DNA of 14,681 nt from Leyella stercorea (GCF_019052365.1 NZ_JAHQUY010000069.1:1-14681), one strand, 5' to 3'. Counted from the stretch's first letter, positions 1 through 5,766 are shown. A program made the numbers and translations. Notes: generated by a model from the sequence alone, not told the origin.

Positions 1-5
1 CGTTT

Positions 6-22
6 ATGCGACTGCGTCGCAT
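6..22. repeat. Perfect 7-bp palindrome with 3-base spacer
   Basis: ATGCGAC (6-12) and GTCGCAT (16-22) are exact inverted arms around TGC. It lies about 180 bp before the start predicted for the sigma-54 promoter at 166-182, a distance at which NtrC-type activators often bind. It also sits beside a dispersed-repeat fragment (40-57), so it may simply be part of that repeat. The choice between the two is open. Confidence 0.4.
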
Positions 23-39
23 TCTTCTGCAAACTTAGA

Positions 40-57
40 GTGAAATCTGTGGGAGAA
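40..57 (-). repeat. Fragment of a dispersed repeat also present near the right end
   Basis: Read on the minus strand this is TTCTCCCACAGATTTCAC. It matches 13830-13847 at 16 of 18 positions, and its first 12 bases equal 13784-13795. The rest of 1-165 contains no convincing gene: one frame is open from the edge to about 192 but has a cysteine-rich, low-quality translation. Confidence 0.5.
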
Positions 58-165
58 CCTCCGCTGCACCAACATTCTCCGCCAATTTGTCCTTTGCTTC
101 TGACTATCTGTCGCCGAAACTGCCAATGTTGCTTACGATTTATCGGTGGAAACAGCGAAACGTTT

Positions 166-182
166 TTGGCACGTAAGTTGCA
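166..182 (+). promoter_or_regulatory. Sigma-54 (RpoN) promoter, -24/-12 type
   Basis: TTGGCACG (166-173), four bases, then TTGCA (178-182) matches the sigma-54 consensus YTGGCACG-N4-TTGCW at every defined position. The GG doublet (168-169) and GC doublet (180-181) have the required spacing, which places transcription start near 193 and gives a leader of about 77 nt before the Hsp20 gene. No good TAnnTTTG box is seen in the same interval. Sigma-54 promoters need an ATP-driven activator, so this predicts switch-like stress control. The match is seen directly; use in the cell is inferred. Confidence 0.75.
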
Positions 183-197
183 GTATACTTAGTGCAA

Positions 198-221
198 GCC
201 GATGGGCGGAAGCCCGAAGGC
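198..221 (+). promoter_or_regulatory. Leader hairpin of the Hsp20 mRNA
   Basis: GCC (198-200) pairs with GGC (219-221). Inside, GGGC (204-207) pairs with GCCC (212-215) around a GGAA loop, which is of the GNRA class. The two helices are joined by a small internal loop (gat against gaa). It does not include the ribosome binding site, so an RNA-thermometer role is not supported directly; mRNA stabilisation is equally possible. Confidence 0.35.
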
Positions 222-255
222 AAGCAAACGATAAACGTAAGATTAAAATATAAAT

Positions 256-262
256 AGGAGGT
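256..262 (+). promoter_or_regulatory. Strong Shine-Dalgarno sequence before hsp20
   Basis: AGGAGGT matches the anti-Shine-Dalgarno sequence over seven bases and lies seven bases before the ATG at 270. Most Bacteroidota genes, including the others here, have no such site, so it fixes this start and suggests special translational control. Confidence 0.8.
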
Positions 263-269
263 ATTTGAT

Positions 270-692
270 ATGTTACCAGTAATGAGAAATACTTGGATGC
301 CAGAAGTTTTCAACGACTTTTTTGATACCGACTTTATGCCGCGTACAAACGCAACCGCCCCGGCAATCAACGTTAAGGAAACAGAACACGACTATACTGT
401 AGAGCTTGCTGCAGCCGGAATGACGAAGGACGACTTCAACATCAACATCGATGCTGACGGCAACCTGCACATCAAGATGGAGAAGAAGAACGAGAAGAAG
501 GAAGAGGAGAAGAAGGAGCACTATCTGCGCCGCGAGTTCTCTTACACCAAGTTCGAGCAGACATTGCTCTTGCCTGACGATGTCGACAAGGAGAAGATTG
601 CTGCCAACGTGAGCGACGGTGTGCTTACTATCGATCTTCCGAAGGTAGAGCAGAACGTGCAGAAGGCAGCTCGCCAGATTGAGGTGAAATAA
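270..692 (+). CDS. Small heat-shock protein, Hsp20/alpha-crystallin family
   Basis: This is a 140-residue cytoplasmic holdase chaperone that binds unfolding proteins without ATP and hands them to DnaK/ClpB. The alpha-crystallin domain runs from about residue 31 to 128, beginning APAINVKETEHDYTVELA. It ends with the family signature AANVSDGVLTIDLPK, a form of the A-x-x-x-G-V-L motif. The C-terminal tail has the I-x-V anchor IEV (137-139), used for oligomer assembly. A lysine/glutamate-rich stretch (about 71-83) occupies the beta5-beta7 loop region. Length is normal for bacterial Hsp20. The start is fixed by the Shine-Dalgarno site at 256-262. The gene stands alone, with a sigma-54 promoter upstream and a strong terminator downstream, so it is probably a single-gene stress transcript. 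Confidence 0.95.
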   Translation: MLPVMRNTWMPEVFNDFFDTDFMPRTNATAPAINVKETEHDYTVELAAAGMTKDDFNINIDADGNLHIKMEKKNEKKEEEKKEHYLRREFSYTKFEQTLLLPDDVDKEKIAANVSDGVLTIDLPKVEQNVQKAARQIEVK

Positions 693-693
693 T

Positions 694-752
694 CCTCGCG
701 AGGCACGCCCAGACGGCACGACAGCTTCGCAGCCCGACGCCGTCAGGCACGC
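694..752. repeat. Palindrome and hairpin after hsp20
   Basis: CCTCGCGAGG (694-703) is a perfect 10-bp palindrome just after the stop codon. GACGGC (712-717) and GCCGTC (739-744) form a stem. AGGCACGC occurs directly repeated at 701-708 and 745-752, bracketing that stem. The remainder, 753-825, is A+T-rich with nothing recognisable. It may be a remnant of a dispersed hairpin repeat. Confidence 0.45.
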
Positions 753-825
753 TCAGCAGTTGATTTTGGTTAGTATTAGATGATATAAATTGTTGTTGAG
801 AAAATTGTTGATTAGGTTTAAGTGA

Positions 826-863
826 GAAAGCCCTGCTTCGCACGAATGCGAAGCAGGGCTTTC
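826..863. terminator. Bidirectional intrinsic terminator between hsp20 and buk
   Basis: A perfect 17-bp stem, GAAAGCCCTGCTTCGCA (826-842) with its complement (847-863), closes a CGAA loop. The outer base pairs are A/T, giving CTTTC-type tails in both directions. It sits between two converging genes and probably ends both transcripts. Confidence 0.88.
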
Positions 864-870
864 TTCATAA

Positions 871-898
871 AATAATTAATAATTAATAATTAAAAATT
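871..898. repeat. Heptanucleotide tandem repeat (AATAATT)n
   Basis: Three exact AATAATT units (871-891) and a variant AAAAATT (892-898) run into the stop codon of buk. Copy-number change here could touch only the last codons of buk. Confidence 0.75.
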
Positions 899-1958
899 AC
901 TTATACTCATGTACCGGCAGTTCGCCGTTGAGTGCTCCGAGCGCGTTGAACGCCAGCGACTCCATCTCGCCTTCGCCCGGCAGCACTACGACCGGAGCGA
1001 GGAAGCCCACCTGCTTCTTTATCTCCTCAACGCAGTATTTGCTGTATGCTATGCCGCCGGTGAGGATGATGGCATCCGCCTTGCCCCAGAGCGCAACCGC
1101 CATGGCGCCAATCTGCTTCGACACGGTGTAGAGCATAGCCTCGAGCACCTCGTGGAACGGCTCCTCGCCAGCCTCAGCGCGGCGCGAGATCTCCTTCATG
1201 TCCTTCATGCCCAGCAGCGCCTGGCATCCGCCGTTGCCCGCAAGCATCTTCATTATCTCAGTCTCGGTATGCTTGCCCGAGAAGCAGAGGCGCACGAGCT
1301 GGTCGGCAGGCAGTGTTCCGGCACGTTCCGGCGCGATAGGACCCTCGCCGTTGAGCGCATTGTTCACGTCAATCACCTTGCCCTCGTGGTGAGCCGACAC
1401 ACAGATGCCGCCACCGAGGTGAGCCACTACGAGGTTCATCTCCTCATACTTGCGACCTATGCTGCGCGCATAGCGGCGCGAAGCAGCCTTAGCGTTGAGC
1501 GCGTGGAATATCGACTCGCGCTTCATGAACGGCAGACCCGTGTAGCGAGCGCGTGTCATGAACTCGTCTACCACCACAGGGTCAGCCATGTAGGCTGGGC
1601 AGTGACACATCTGTGCGATGTCGTCGGCAAGGATCGAACCGAGATTGCACACATGCTTGTGCTTGGCGTTGATGAGGTCCTGCTTCATCTGCTCGTTGAC
1701 GGCGTAGACACCACCGTGCAGCGGCTTGAGCAGACCGCCGCGACCTATCACGGCGTCGAACTCCAGAGGTATTCCAGCCTCCTTGAGCAGTTTCAGCACG
1801 AAGTTCTTGCGATACTCATACTGCTCGTTAACGGTGGTGAACTGGTCCAGCTCCTCCTGCGGGTGCAGTCCGTCGGATGTCCATACAGCACGTTCGTCTT
1901 CATACACAGCCACCTTCGTTGAGGTGCAGCCGGGGTTTATGACAAATATCTTCTTCAT
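897..1958 (-). CDS. buk: Butyrate kinase (acyl kinase of the ASKHA superfamily)
   Basis: A 353-residue cytoplasmic kinase that interconverts acyl-phosphate plus ADP and a short-chain acid plus ATP. The N-terminal phosphate loop NPGCTSTK (8-15) is the acetate/butyrate kinase signature. Further ASKHA motifs are GRGGLLKPL (72-80), HLGGGICVS (180-188), NGEGPIAPERAGTLP (203-217) and the adenosine-site ILTGGIAYSK (298-307). Length is normal for Buk. It follows ptb with a 19-nt gap on the same strand, so the two are almost certainly one operon. No butyryl-CoA-forming genes (thl, hbd, crt, bcd) are in the window. The natural substrate could therefore be butyrate or a branched-chain acid such as isobutyrate or isovalerate; sequence alone does not decide. 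No Shine-Dalgarno site precedes the ATG, as is normal for the phylum. Confidence 0.95.
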   Translation of the reverse strand: MKKIFVINPGCTSTKVAVYEDERAVWTSDGLHPQEELDQFTTVNEQYEYRKNFVLKLLKEAGIPLEFDAVIGRGGLLKPLHGGVYAVNEQMKQDLINAKHKHVCNLGSILADDIAQMCHCPAYMADPVVVDEFMTRARYTGLPFMKRESIFHALNAKAASRRYARSIGRKYEEMNLVVAHLGGGICVSAHHEGKVIDVNNALNGEGPIAPERAGTLPADQLVRLCFSGKHTETEIMKMLAGNGGCQALLGMKDMKEISRRAEAGEEPFHEVLEAMLYTVSKQIGAMAVALWGKADAIILTGGIAYSKYCVEEIKKQVGFLAPVVVLPGEGEMESLAFNALGALNGELPVHEYK

Positions 1959-1977
1959 AAATGATGTTTGTTGCTTC

Positions 1978-2898
1978 TTATTTGTTAATCGCCTTCAGGC
2001 AGGCAGTTGCTAAAGAGTAGAATTTAGAGTCGGCAGTGTCGGCGCGCGATGTCACCACGACCGGCGCGCTGGTGCCCACGAGCATGCCCGCAACCGTAGC
2101 TCCGCCGAAGAGTGTGAGCGTCTTGTAGAACGTGTTGCCAGCCTCGATGTCGGGGAAGATGAGGCAGTTGGCTTTGCCCACAACCGGCGATGCGATGCCC
2201 TTGATGGCTCCGCTCTCTGCGTCGCAAGCCGTCTTTACGTCCATCGGACCGCTCAGGTCCACCTCGCCGTAGGCTCCGTTGGCGGCGTTAGCCTTCAGCT
2301 CCTCGTAGCTCAGCGTGAGCGGGAACTTCTCAGACACCTTCTCGGTGCAGTGGATGAGAGCCACGCGCGGACGGTCGCCGCCCGTGATGCTGCGATAGGT
2401 GGCGGTGATGTAGCGCGCCAGAGCGTCAAACTGCTCCGTAGTGGGGTAGGGAATGACGGCTGCGTCGGTGAAGAAGAGCAAGTGGTTGAGGCTCGGCACG
2501 TCAGCCACAGCGATATGTGTCAGCACGCTGCCCTTGATGAGGATGCCCTCCTCCTTGTTGAGCACGGCGCGCAGGAGGTTGTCGGTGTTCAGCGAACCCT
2601 TCATAAGCACGTCGGCGCGGCCTTCGCGCACCTCTTTCACGGCATGACGCGCCGCATCGTCGTCGTCTTCGGCTACGATGAGGGTCACCTTGTCGGGATA
2701 GTCGGCAGCCAGACGGCGAGCGATGTCAGCCTTAGCTGCGTTAGCCACAAGGATGAAGCGTGCGAACTGCTCCGCGATGCTTCGTTCGATAACTTCTTCT
2801 GTGTGAGAGTCGGCAGGAGATGCCACGGCAACCGTCACTACCTGCGCAGCTTGGCGCAGACGTTCGGGTAGGATTTTAAAGTCAACGATAGGTTCCAT
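1978..2898 (-). CDS. ptb: Phosphate butyryltransferase
   Basis: A 306-residue enzyme of the phosphate acetyl/butyryltransferase family. It exchanges CoA in butyryl-CoA (or a related acyl-CoA) for phosphate, giving the acyl-phosphate used by Buk. Family motifs are ADVLMKGSLNT (95-105), LSGPMDVKTACD (215-226), the conserved block with key stretch FPDIEAGNTFYKTL (248-261) and GTSAPVVVTSRAD (275-287). Length is normal for Ptb. It is the first gene of the ptb-buk operon and has its own promoter at 2960-2990. The pair can make one ATP per acyl-CoA, or run in reverse to activate external short-chain acids for branched-chain lipid synthesis. The second role is known in other bacteria and only inferred here. 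Confidence 0.95.
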   Translation of the reverse strand: MEPIVDFKILPERLRQAAQVVTVAVASPADSHTEEVIERSIAEQFARFILVANAAKADIARRLAADYPDKVTLIVAEDDDDAARHAVKEVREGRADVLMKGSLNTDNLLRAVLNKEEGILIKGSVLTHIAVADVPSLNHLLFFTDAAVIPYPTTEQFDALARYITATYRSITGGDRPRVALIHCTEKVSEKFPLTLSYEELKANAANGAYGEVDLSGPMDVKTACDAESGAIKGIASPVVGKANCLIFPDIEAGNTFYKTLTLFGGATVAGMLVGTSAPVVVTSRADTADSKFYSLATACLKAINK

Positions 2899-2959
2899 AC
2901 TTATTTATAGGGTATTATGTTTAGAGTTGCGCATTTTGTTGCTATCTGTGCAACTTTTG

Positions 2960-2990
2960 CAAAGGTACAGTAAGTTTGTTATACTGCAAA
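2960..2990 (-). promoter_or_regulatory. Bacteroidota housekeeping promoter for ptb-buk
   Basis: On the minus strand, TTTG (plus 2987-2990) and TACCTTTG (plus 2960-2967) are 19 bases apart, an excellent fit to the -33 TTTG / -7 TAnnTTTG promoter. Transcription should start near 2953, leaving a leader of about 55 nt. Inside that leader GTTGC/GCAAC (2938-2954) could form a small hairpin. Confidence 0.75.
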
Positions 2991-3051
2991 GAAAAACGGG
3001 AAAATTTATTCTCAATCGCAGGAATGTGGAACTTTAATCAGTGAAATATAG

Positions 3052-3059
3052 TAACTTTG
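3052..3059 (+). promoter_or_regulatory. -7 box of the methyltransferase promoter
   Basis: TAACTTTG matches TAnnTTTG exactly, 26 bases before the ATG at 3086. The -33 element is weak. It faces away from the ptb promoter, so both promoters share the 187-bp spacer 2899-3085. Confidence 0.65.
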
Positions 3060-3085
3060 CAGTCAAATATACCAAGATATAGTCT

Positions 3086-4411
3086 ATGACAACAGCAGAA
3101 TTTATACAAGAATATCGCGAAAAGGACACCCGTCAGCTCGCCCTTCAGTCGGCACGCTTCCCCGATGTCGACATGCCCTACGCACTCGACCAGATAAAAG
3201 GCTGGCAGACAGCGCGCCGCAAGCTCCCCACATGGGCTGCCTGCGACGGCATCGTCTACCCGCCACACCTCTCTATGGAGCAGTGCTCGTCTGAGCCGAC
3301 GGCGCAGTATAAGCTCAATCTGGCGATGGAGTGGGCGAGGAGAGTTGATCATGCGTCCAGCATGACTGACCTGACCGGCGGTTTCGGTGTCGACTTCTCG
3401 TTCACCTCCTGCGCTTTCGCCTCAGCCACATACGTAGAGCGCAACGCGCAACTCTGCCACATGGTGGAGCACAACCTGCCGTTGCTCGGCATCGACAACG
3501 CAAAGGTGGTCTGCGCCGACGCCGTCGACTATCTCTCTACGCTCGATATGCAGACAATGATATTCCTCGACCCTGCGCGCCGCGACCAGCACGGCGCCAA
3601 GACCGTCATGCTTGCCGACTGCACGCCCGACGTTGTGCAGCTCCTGCCGCAGCTTCTCAAGAAGTCGCGCTTCACGATGCTCAAGCTCTCGCCCATGCTC
3701 GACTGGCACAAGGCTGTAGAAGACCTGCAGGGCATGGTGCGCGAGGTGCATATCGTGTCGGTGGGCGGCGAGTGCAAAGAGCTGCTGCTCGTGCTGTCTG
3801 AAGAGATGGAAAGCGAGCTGAAGGTGTTCTGCGCAGACCTCGAAGCGGGAGGCTCCAGTCTTTCTGGCGGTTCTAGTAGTTCTAGCTGTTCTAGCTGTTC
3901 TAGCCTTTCTAGTGAACCTAGTTTCCCTAGAACGCCTAGTTCTCCTAGCGCTCCTAGTTCCCCTAGCGCTCCTAGCAATGCTTCTCTCTTCGTCTACGCC
4001 CCAGGCGCCTCCCGCCCAGCCCCCAACTCAAAACTCAAAACTCAAAACTCAAAATTCTTGCATGAGCCCAACGCCTCAATTATGAAGGCCGGCTGCTTCG
4101 ACGAGCTTGCGGCAGCCTACGGCGTGTCGCCCGTCAGCCGCAACAGCCACCTCTTCCTTTCTGCTGAGCCCGTTGACGGCTTCCCGGGCAGGAGCTTCAG
4201 CATAGAGCGCGTCACAACGCTCAACAAGCGCGAACTGCGCCAGGCGCTGGCAGGCATCGAGAAGGCGAATATCGCCACACGCAACTTCCCGCTCTCGGTA
4301 GCCGAACTGCGCAAGCGCCTCAAACTCAAAGACGGCGGTGACGTGTATATATTCGCTACAACCACCGCTGAAGACGAACACCTACTGCTGATTTCTCATA
4401 AATATCAATAA
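3086..4411 (+). CDS. Class I SAM-dependent methyltransferase, PG_1098/THUMP-like family, with repeat-filled linker
   Basis: A 441-residue cytoplasmic protein. After a helical N-terminal part, a Rossmann methyltransferase domain shows motif I DLTGGFGVD (95-103), the acidic YVERN (116-120) that should contact the SAM ribose, and FLDPARRD (160-167) as the probable active-site segment. From FLHEPNASIMKAG (about 324) to the end is the THUMP-like domain found after this methyltransferase in Bacteroidota; the target is probably RNA but is not known. Between the domains, residues about 254-323 form a low-complexity linker of Ser/Pro/Cys tripeptides, then NSKLKTQNSK, encoded by tandem DNA repeats (3871-3978 and 4027-4054). 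From what I know of the family this stretch is usually much shorter, so it looks like an insertion. The reading frame is intact. Start chosen because the -7 box lies 26 bases upstream. Confidence 0.88.
   Translation: MTTAEFIQEYREKDTRQLALQSARFPDVDMPYALDQIKGWQTARRKLPTWAACDGIVYPPHLSMEQCSSEPTAQYKLNLAMEWARRVDHASSMTDLTGGFGVDFSFTSCAFASATYVERNAQLCHMVEHNLPLLGIDNAKVVCADAVDYLSTLDMQTMIFLDPARRDQHGAKTVMLADCTPDVVQLLPQLLKKSRFTMLKLSPMLDWHKAVEDLQGMVREVHIVSVGGECKELLLVLSEEMESELKVFCADLEAGGSSLSGGSSSSSCSSCSSLSSEPSFPRTPSSPSAPSSPSAPSNASLFVYAPGASRPAPNSKLKTQNSKFLHEPNASIMKAGCFDELAAAYGVSPVSRNSHLFLSAEPVDGFPGRSFSIERVTTLNKRELRQALAGIEKANIATRNFPLSVAELRKRLKLKDGGDVYIFATTTAEDEHLLLISHKYQ
3871..3978 (+). repeat. 12-copy 9-nt minisatellite inside the methyltransferase gene
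   Basis: CTAG recurs at 3873, 3882, 3891, 3900, 3909, 3918, 3927, 3936, 3945, 3954, 3963 and 3972: twelve times at exactly 9-nt spacing. The first five units are of the type TTCTAGCTG; later ones are of the type CCCTAGCGC or TCCTAGTTC. Each unit encodes Ser/Pro-Ser-x, and gain or loss of units keeps the frame. Two degenerate units (3854-3871) precede it in phase. Confidence 0.95.
4027..4054 (+). repeat. 4-copy heptanucleotide repeat CTCAAAA inside the methyltransferase gene
   Basis: CTCAAAA occurs four times in tandem, starting at 4027, 4034, 4041 and 4048. Seven is not a multiple of three, so gain or loss of one or two units would shift the frame and remove the THUMP-like domain. It encodes part of the linker just before that domain. 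Confidence 0.9.
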
Positions 4412-4449
4412 ATATTTAGCATATTTTCGTCTGTTTGAGCAAATTTCCG

Positions 4450-4457
4450 TACTTTTG
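4450..4457 (+). promoter_or_regulatory. -7 box before the GNAT-like gene
   Basis: TACTTTTG matches TAnnTTTG exactly; a T-rich tract at 4424-4427 stands at the right distance for a degenerate -33 element. Predicted start is near 4465, giving a leader of about 90 nt. No terminator is seen after the methyltransferase gene, so read-through is also possible. Confidence 0.6.
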
Positions 4458-4492
4458 CATCTTTAAGGCTTTATTTATAAAGATGTATCCAT

Positions 4493-4514
4493 CGCCCGAA
4501 GTGACAATCGGGCG
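4493..4514 (+). promoter_or_regulatory. Leader hairpin before the GNAT-like gene
   Basis: CGCCCGA (4493-4499) and TCGGGCG (4508-4514) form a perfect 7-bp G+C-rich stem with an 8-base loop, 40 bases before the ATG. There is no U-tract, so it is not a terminator. It could be an mRNA-stabilising stem or a protein-binding site. Confidence 0.45.
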
Positions 4515-4554
4515 ACGTATATCAAACAAAAAATGAAAGAATAAATCAAGAAAA

Positions 4555-5703
4555 ATGTCAGCAATAGAGATTAAGAAAGTTGAGTCGCGCCGCGACCTTC
4601 GCCAGTTCGTTAATTTTCATTACGACCTCTATAAAGGTAATGCTTACGACGTGCCCAACCTCTACTTCGACGAGATGAGGACCTTCAGTAAGGACAAGAA
4701 TGCAGCCTTCGACTTCTGCGAGGCAGAGTATTTCATGGCGTTTCGCGACGGCAAGATGGTAGGTCGTGTGGCTGCCATCATCAACCACAGCGCCAACAAG
4801 AAGTGGGAGCGCGAGTCGGTGCGCTTCGGATGGATCGACTTTGTCGACGACATCGAGGTGTCTACAGCCCTGCTCAAGGCTGTAGAAGACTACGGCAAGC
4901 AGAAAGGAATGAAAGAAATCGTCGGTCCGCTCGGATTCACCGATATGGACCCCGAAGGAATGCTCCTCGAAGGCTACGACCAGCTCGGCACTCAGGCTAC
5001 CGCCTACAACTATCCCTACTATCCTGAGCACATGGATCGCATGGGCGGATGGGAGAAGGACAACGACTACGTAGAGTACAAGCTCTACGTGCCCGAAGAG
5101 ATGCCAGAGAAGTATGCAACCATCGCGAAGATGATTCAGAAGCGCTACAACCTGCAGGTGAAGAAGTTGAAGCGCAATGAGATATACGGCGAGAACGGAT
5201 ACGGCAAGAAGATATTCAATGTAGTGAACGAGACCTTCAAGGACCTCTACGGCTACTCGAAGCTCACCGACCGACAGATAGAACAGTACGTGAAGATGTA
5301 TCTGCCCATGGCAGACCTCGACCTCATCACCATCATCGAAGACTGGAACACACCCGACCATAAGGTGGTTGGCGTGGGCATCTCCATACCTTCGCTCGCA
5401 CACGCCCTGCAGAAGTGCGGCGGAAAGCTCTTCCCCTTCGGCTGGTGGCACATACTGCGTGCGCTGAAGTTCCACAAGACCGACGTCGTAGACCTTCTGC
5501 TCGTAGGCATTCTGCCCGAATACCGTCAGAAAGGCGCCAACGCTCTGCTCTTCTACGACCTCATCCCGCGCTACCAGCGCCTCGGCTTCAAGTGGGGAGA
5601 GACCCACGTCGAGATGGAGACCAACATGAAGGTTCAGGGACAGTGGCAGTATCTCAACCGCGAGATACACAAGCGCCGCAGATGCTATAAAAAGAACATT
5701 TAA
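4555..5703 (+). CDS. GNAT-like acetyltransferase-fold protein of unknown substrate
   Basis: A 382-residue soluble protein with no signal peptide or membrane segment. The N-terminal half (about 15-160) and C-terminal part (about 255-370) both read like GNAT-fold halves. The C-terminal one has LLLVGILPEYRQKGANALL (about 312-331), which resembles GNAT motif A with its acetyl-CoA pyrophosphate loop, followed by a strand-helix pair ending THVEMETN. Related proteins are commonly annotated as N-acetyltransferases (YghO-like) in Bacteroidota, but I know of no established substrate. It precedes parE by 63 nt on the same strand and may be cotranscribed with it. Start is the ATG at 4555, with no Shine-Dalgarno site. 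The fold assignment is moderate; the function is not known. Confidence 0.75.
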   Translation: MSAIEIKKVESRRDLRQFVNFHYDLYKGNAYDVPNLYFDEMRTFSKDKNAAFDFCEAEYFMAFRDGKMVGRVAAIINHSANKKWERESVRFGWIDFVDDIEVSTALLKAVEDYGKQKGMKEIVGPLGFTDMDPEGMLLEGYDQLGTQATAYNYPYYPEHMDRMGGWEKDNDYVEYKLYVPEEMPEKYATIAKMIQKRYNLQVKKLKRNEIYGENGYGKKIFNVVNETFKDLYGYSKLTDRQIEQYVKMYLPMADLDLITIIEDWNTPDHKVVGVGISIPSLAHALQKCGGKLFPFGWWHILRALKFHKTDVVDLLLVGILPEYRQKGANALLFYDLIPRYQRLGFKWGETHVEMETNMKVQGQWQYLNREIHKRRRCYKKNI

Positions 5704-5750
5704 ATCGGATAGCATCCTTGGTGCTGTCACAATCGCTTAGGATGCTATAA
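5681..5750 (+). promoter_or_regulatory. Three-arm alternative hairpin set before parE
   Basis: GATGCTATAA occurs at 5681-5690 (the last codons of the upstream gene) and again at 5741-5750, exactly 60 nt apart. Between them lies the complement TAGCATC (5710-5716). The middle arm can pair with the left copy (7 bp, 22-nt loop) or the right copy (9 bp as TAGCATCCT/AGGATGCTA, about 20-nt loop), but not both. This is the geometry of an attenuator or translational switch; no U-tract follows. Confidence 0.45.
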
Positions 5751-5766
5751 GATATAAAGAAATAAA

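Noticed and set aside
184..191. TATACTTA as a housekeeping -7 box for hsp20
   Set aside because: It mismatches TAnnTTTG at two defined positions and the spacing to TTTG (165-168) is too short; the sigma-54 reading is much better.
1..192. Open frame from the left edge considered as the end of an upstream gene
   Set aside because: Its translation is Cys/Pro-rich without recognisable family sense and overlaps the sigma-54 promoter and repeat fragment.
198..262. RNA thermometer (ROSE-like) controlling hsp20
   Set aside because: The only stable leader hairpin does not pair with the AGGAGGT site, and no anti-Shine-Dalgarno stretch was found in the predicted leader.
909..1922. Plus-strand open frame opposite buk
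   Set aside because: Arg/His/Leu-rich shadow translation with no motif; the minus strand encodes a complete butyrate kinase.
3529..3978. Minus-strand open frame giving a Leu-Gly-Glu/Leu-Glu-Gln repeat protein
   Set aside because: It is the reverse reading of the 9-nt minisatellite; the repetitive look comes from the DNA repeat, not from a protein family.
4558..5730. Long minus-strand open frame (390 codons) opposite the GNAT-like gene
   Set aside because: Its translation is rich in Leu/Val/His without domains, as expected antisense to a G+C-rich gene; the plus-strand frame has a recognisable fold and a promoter.
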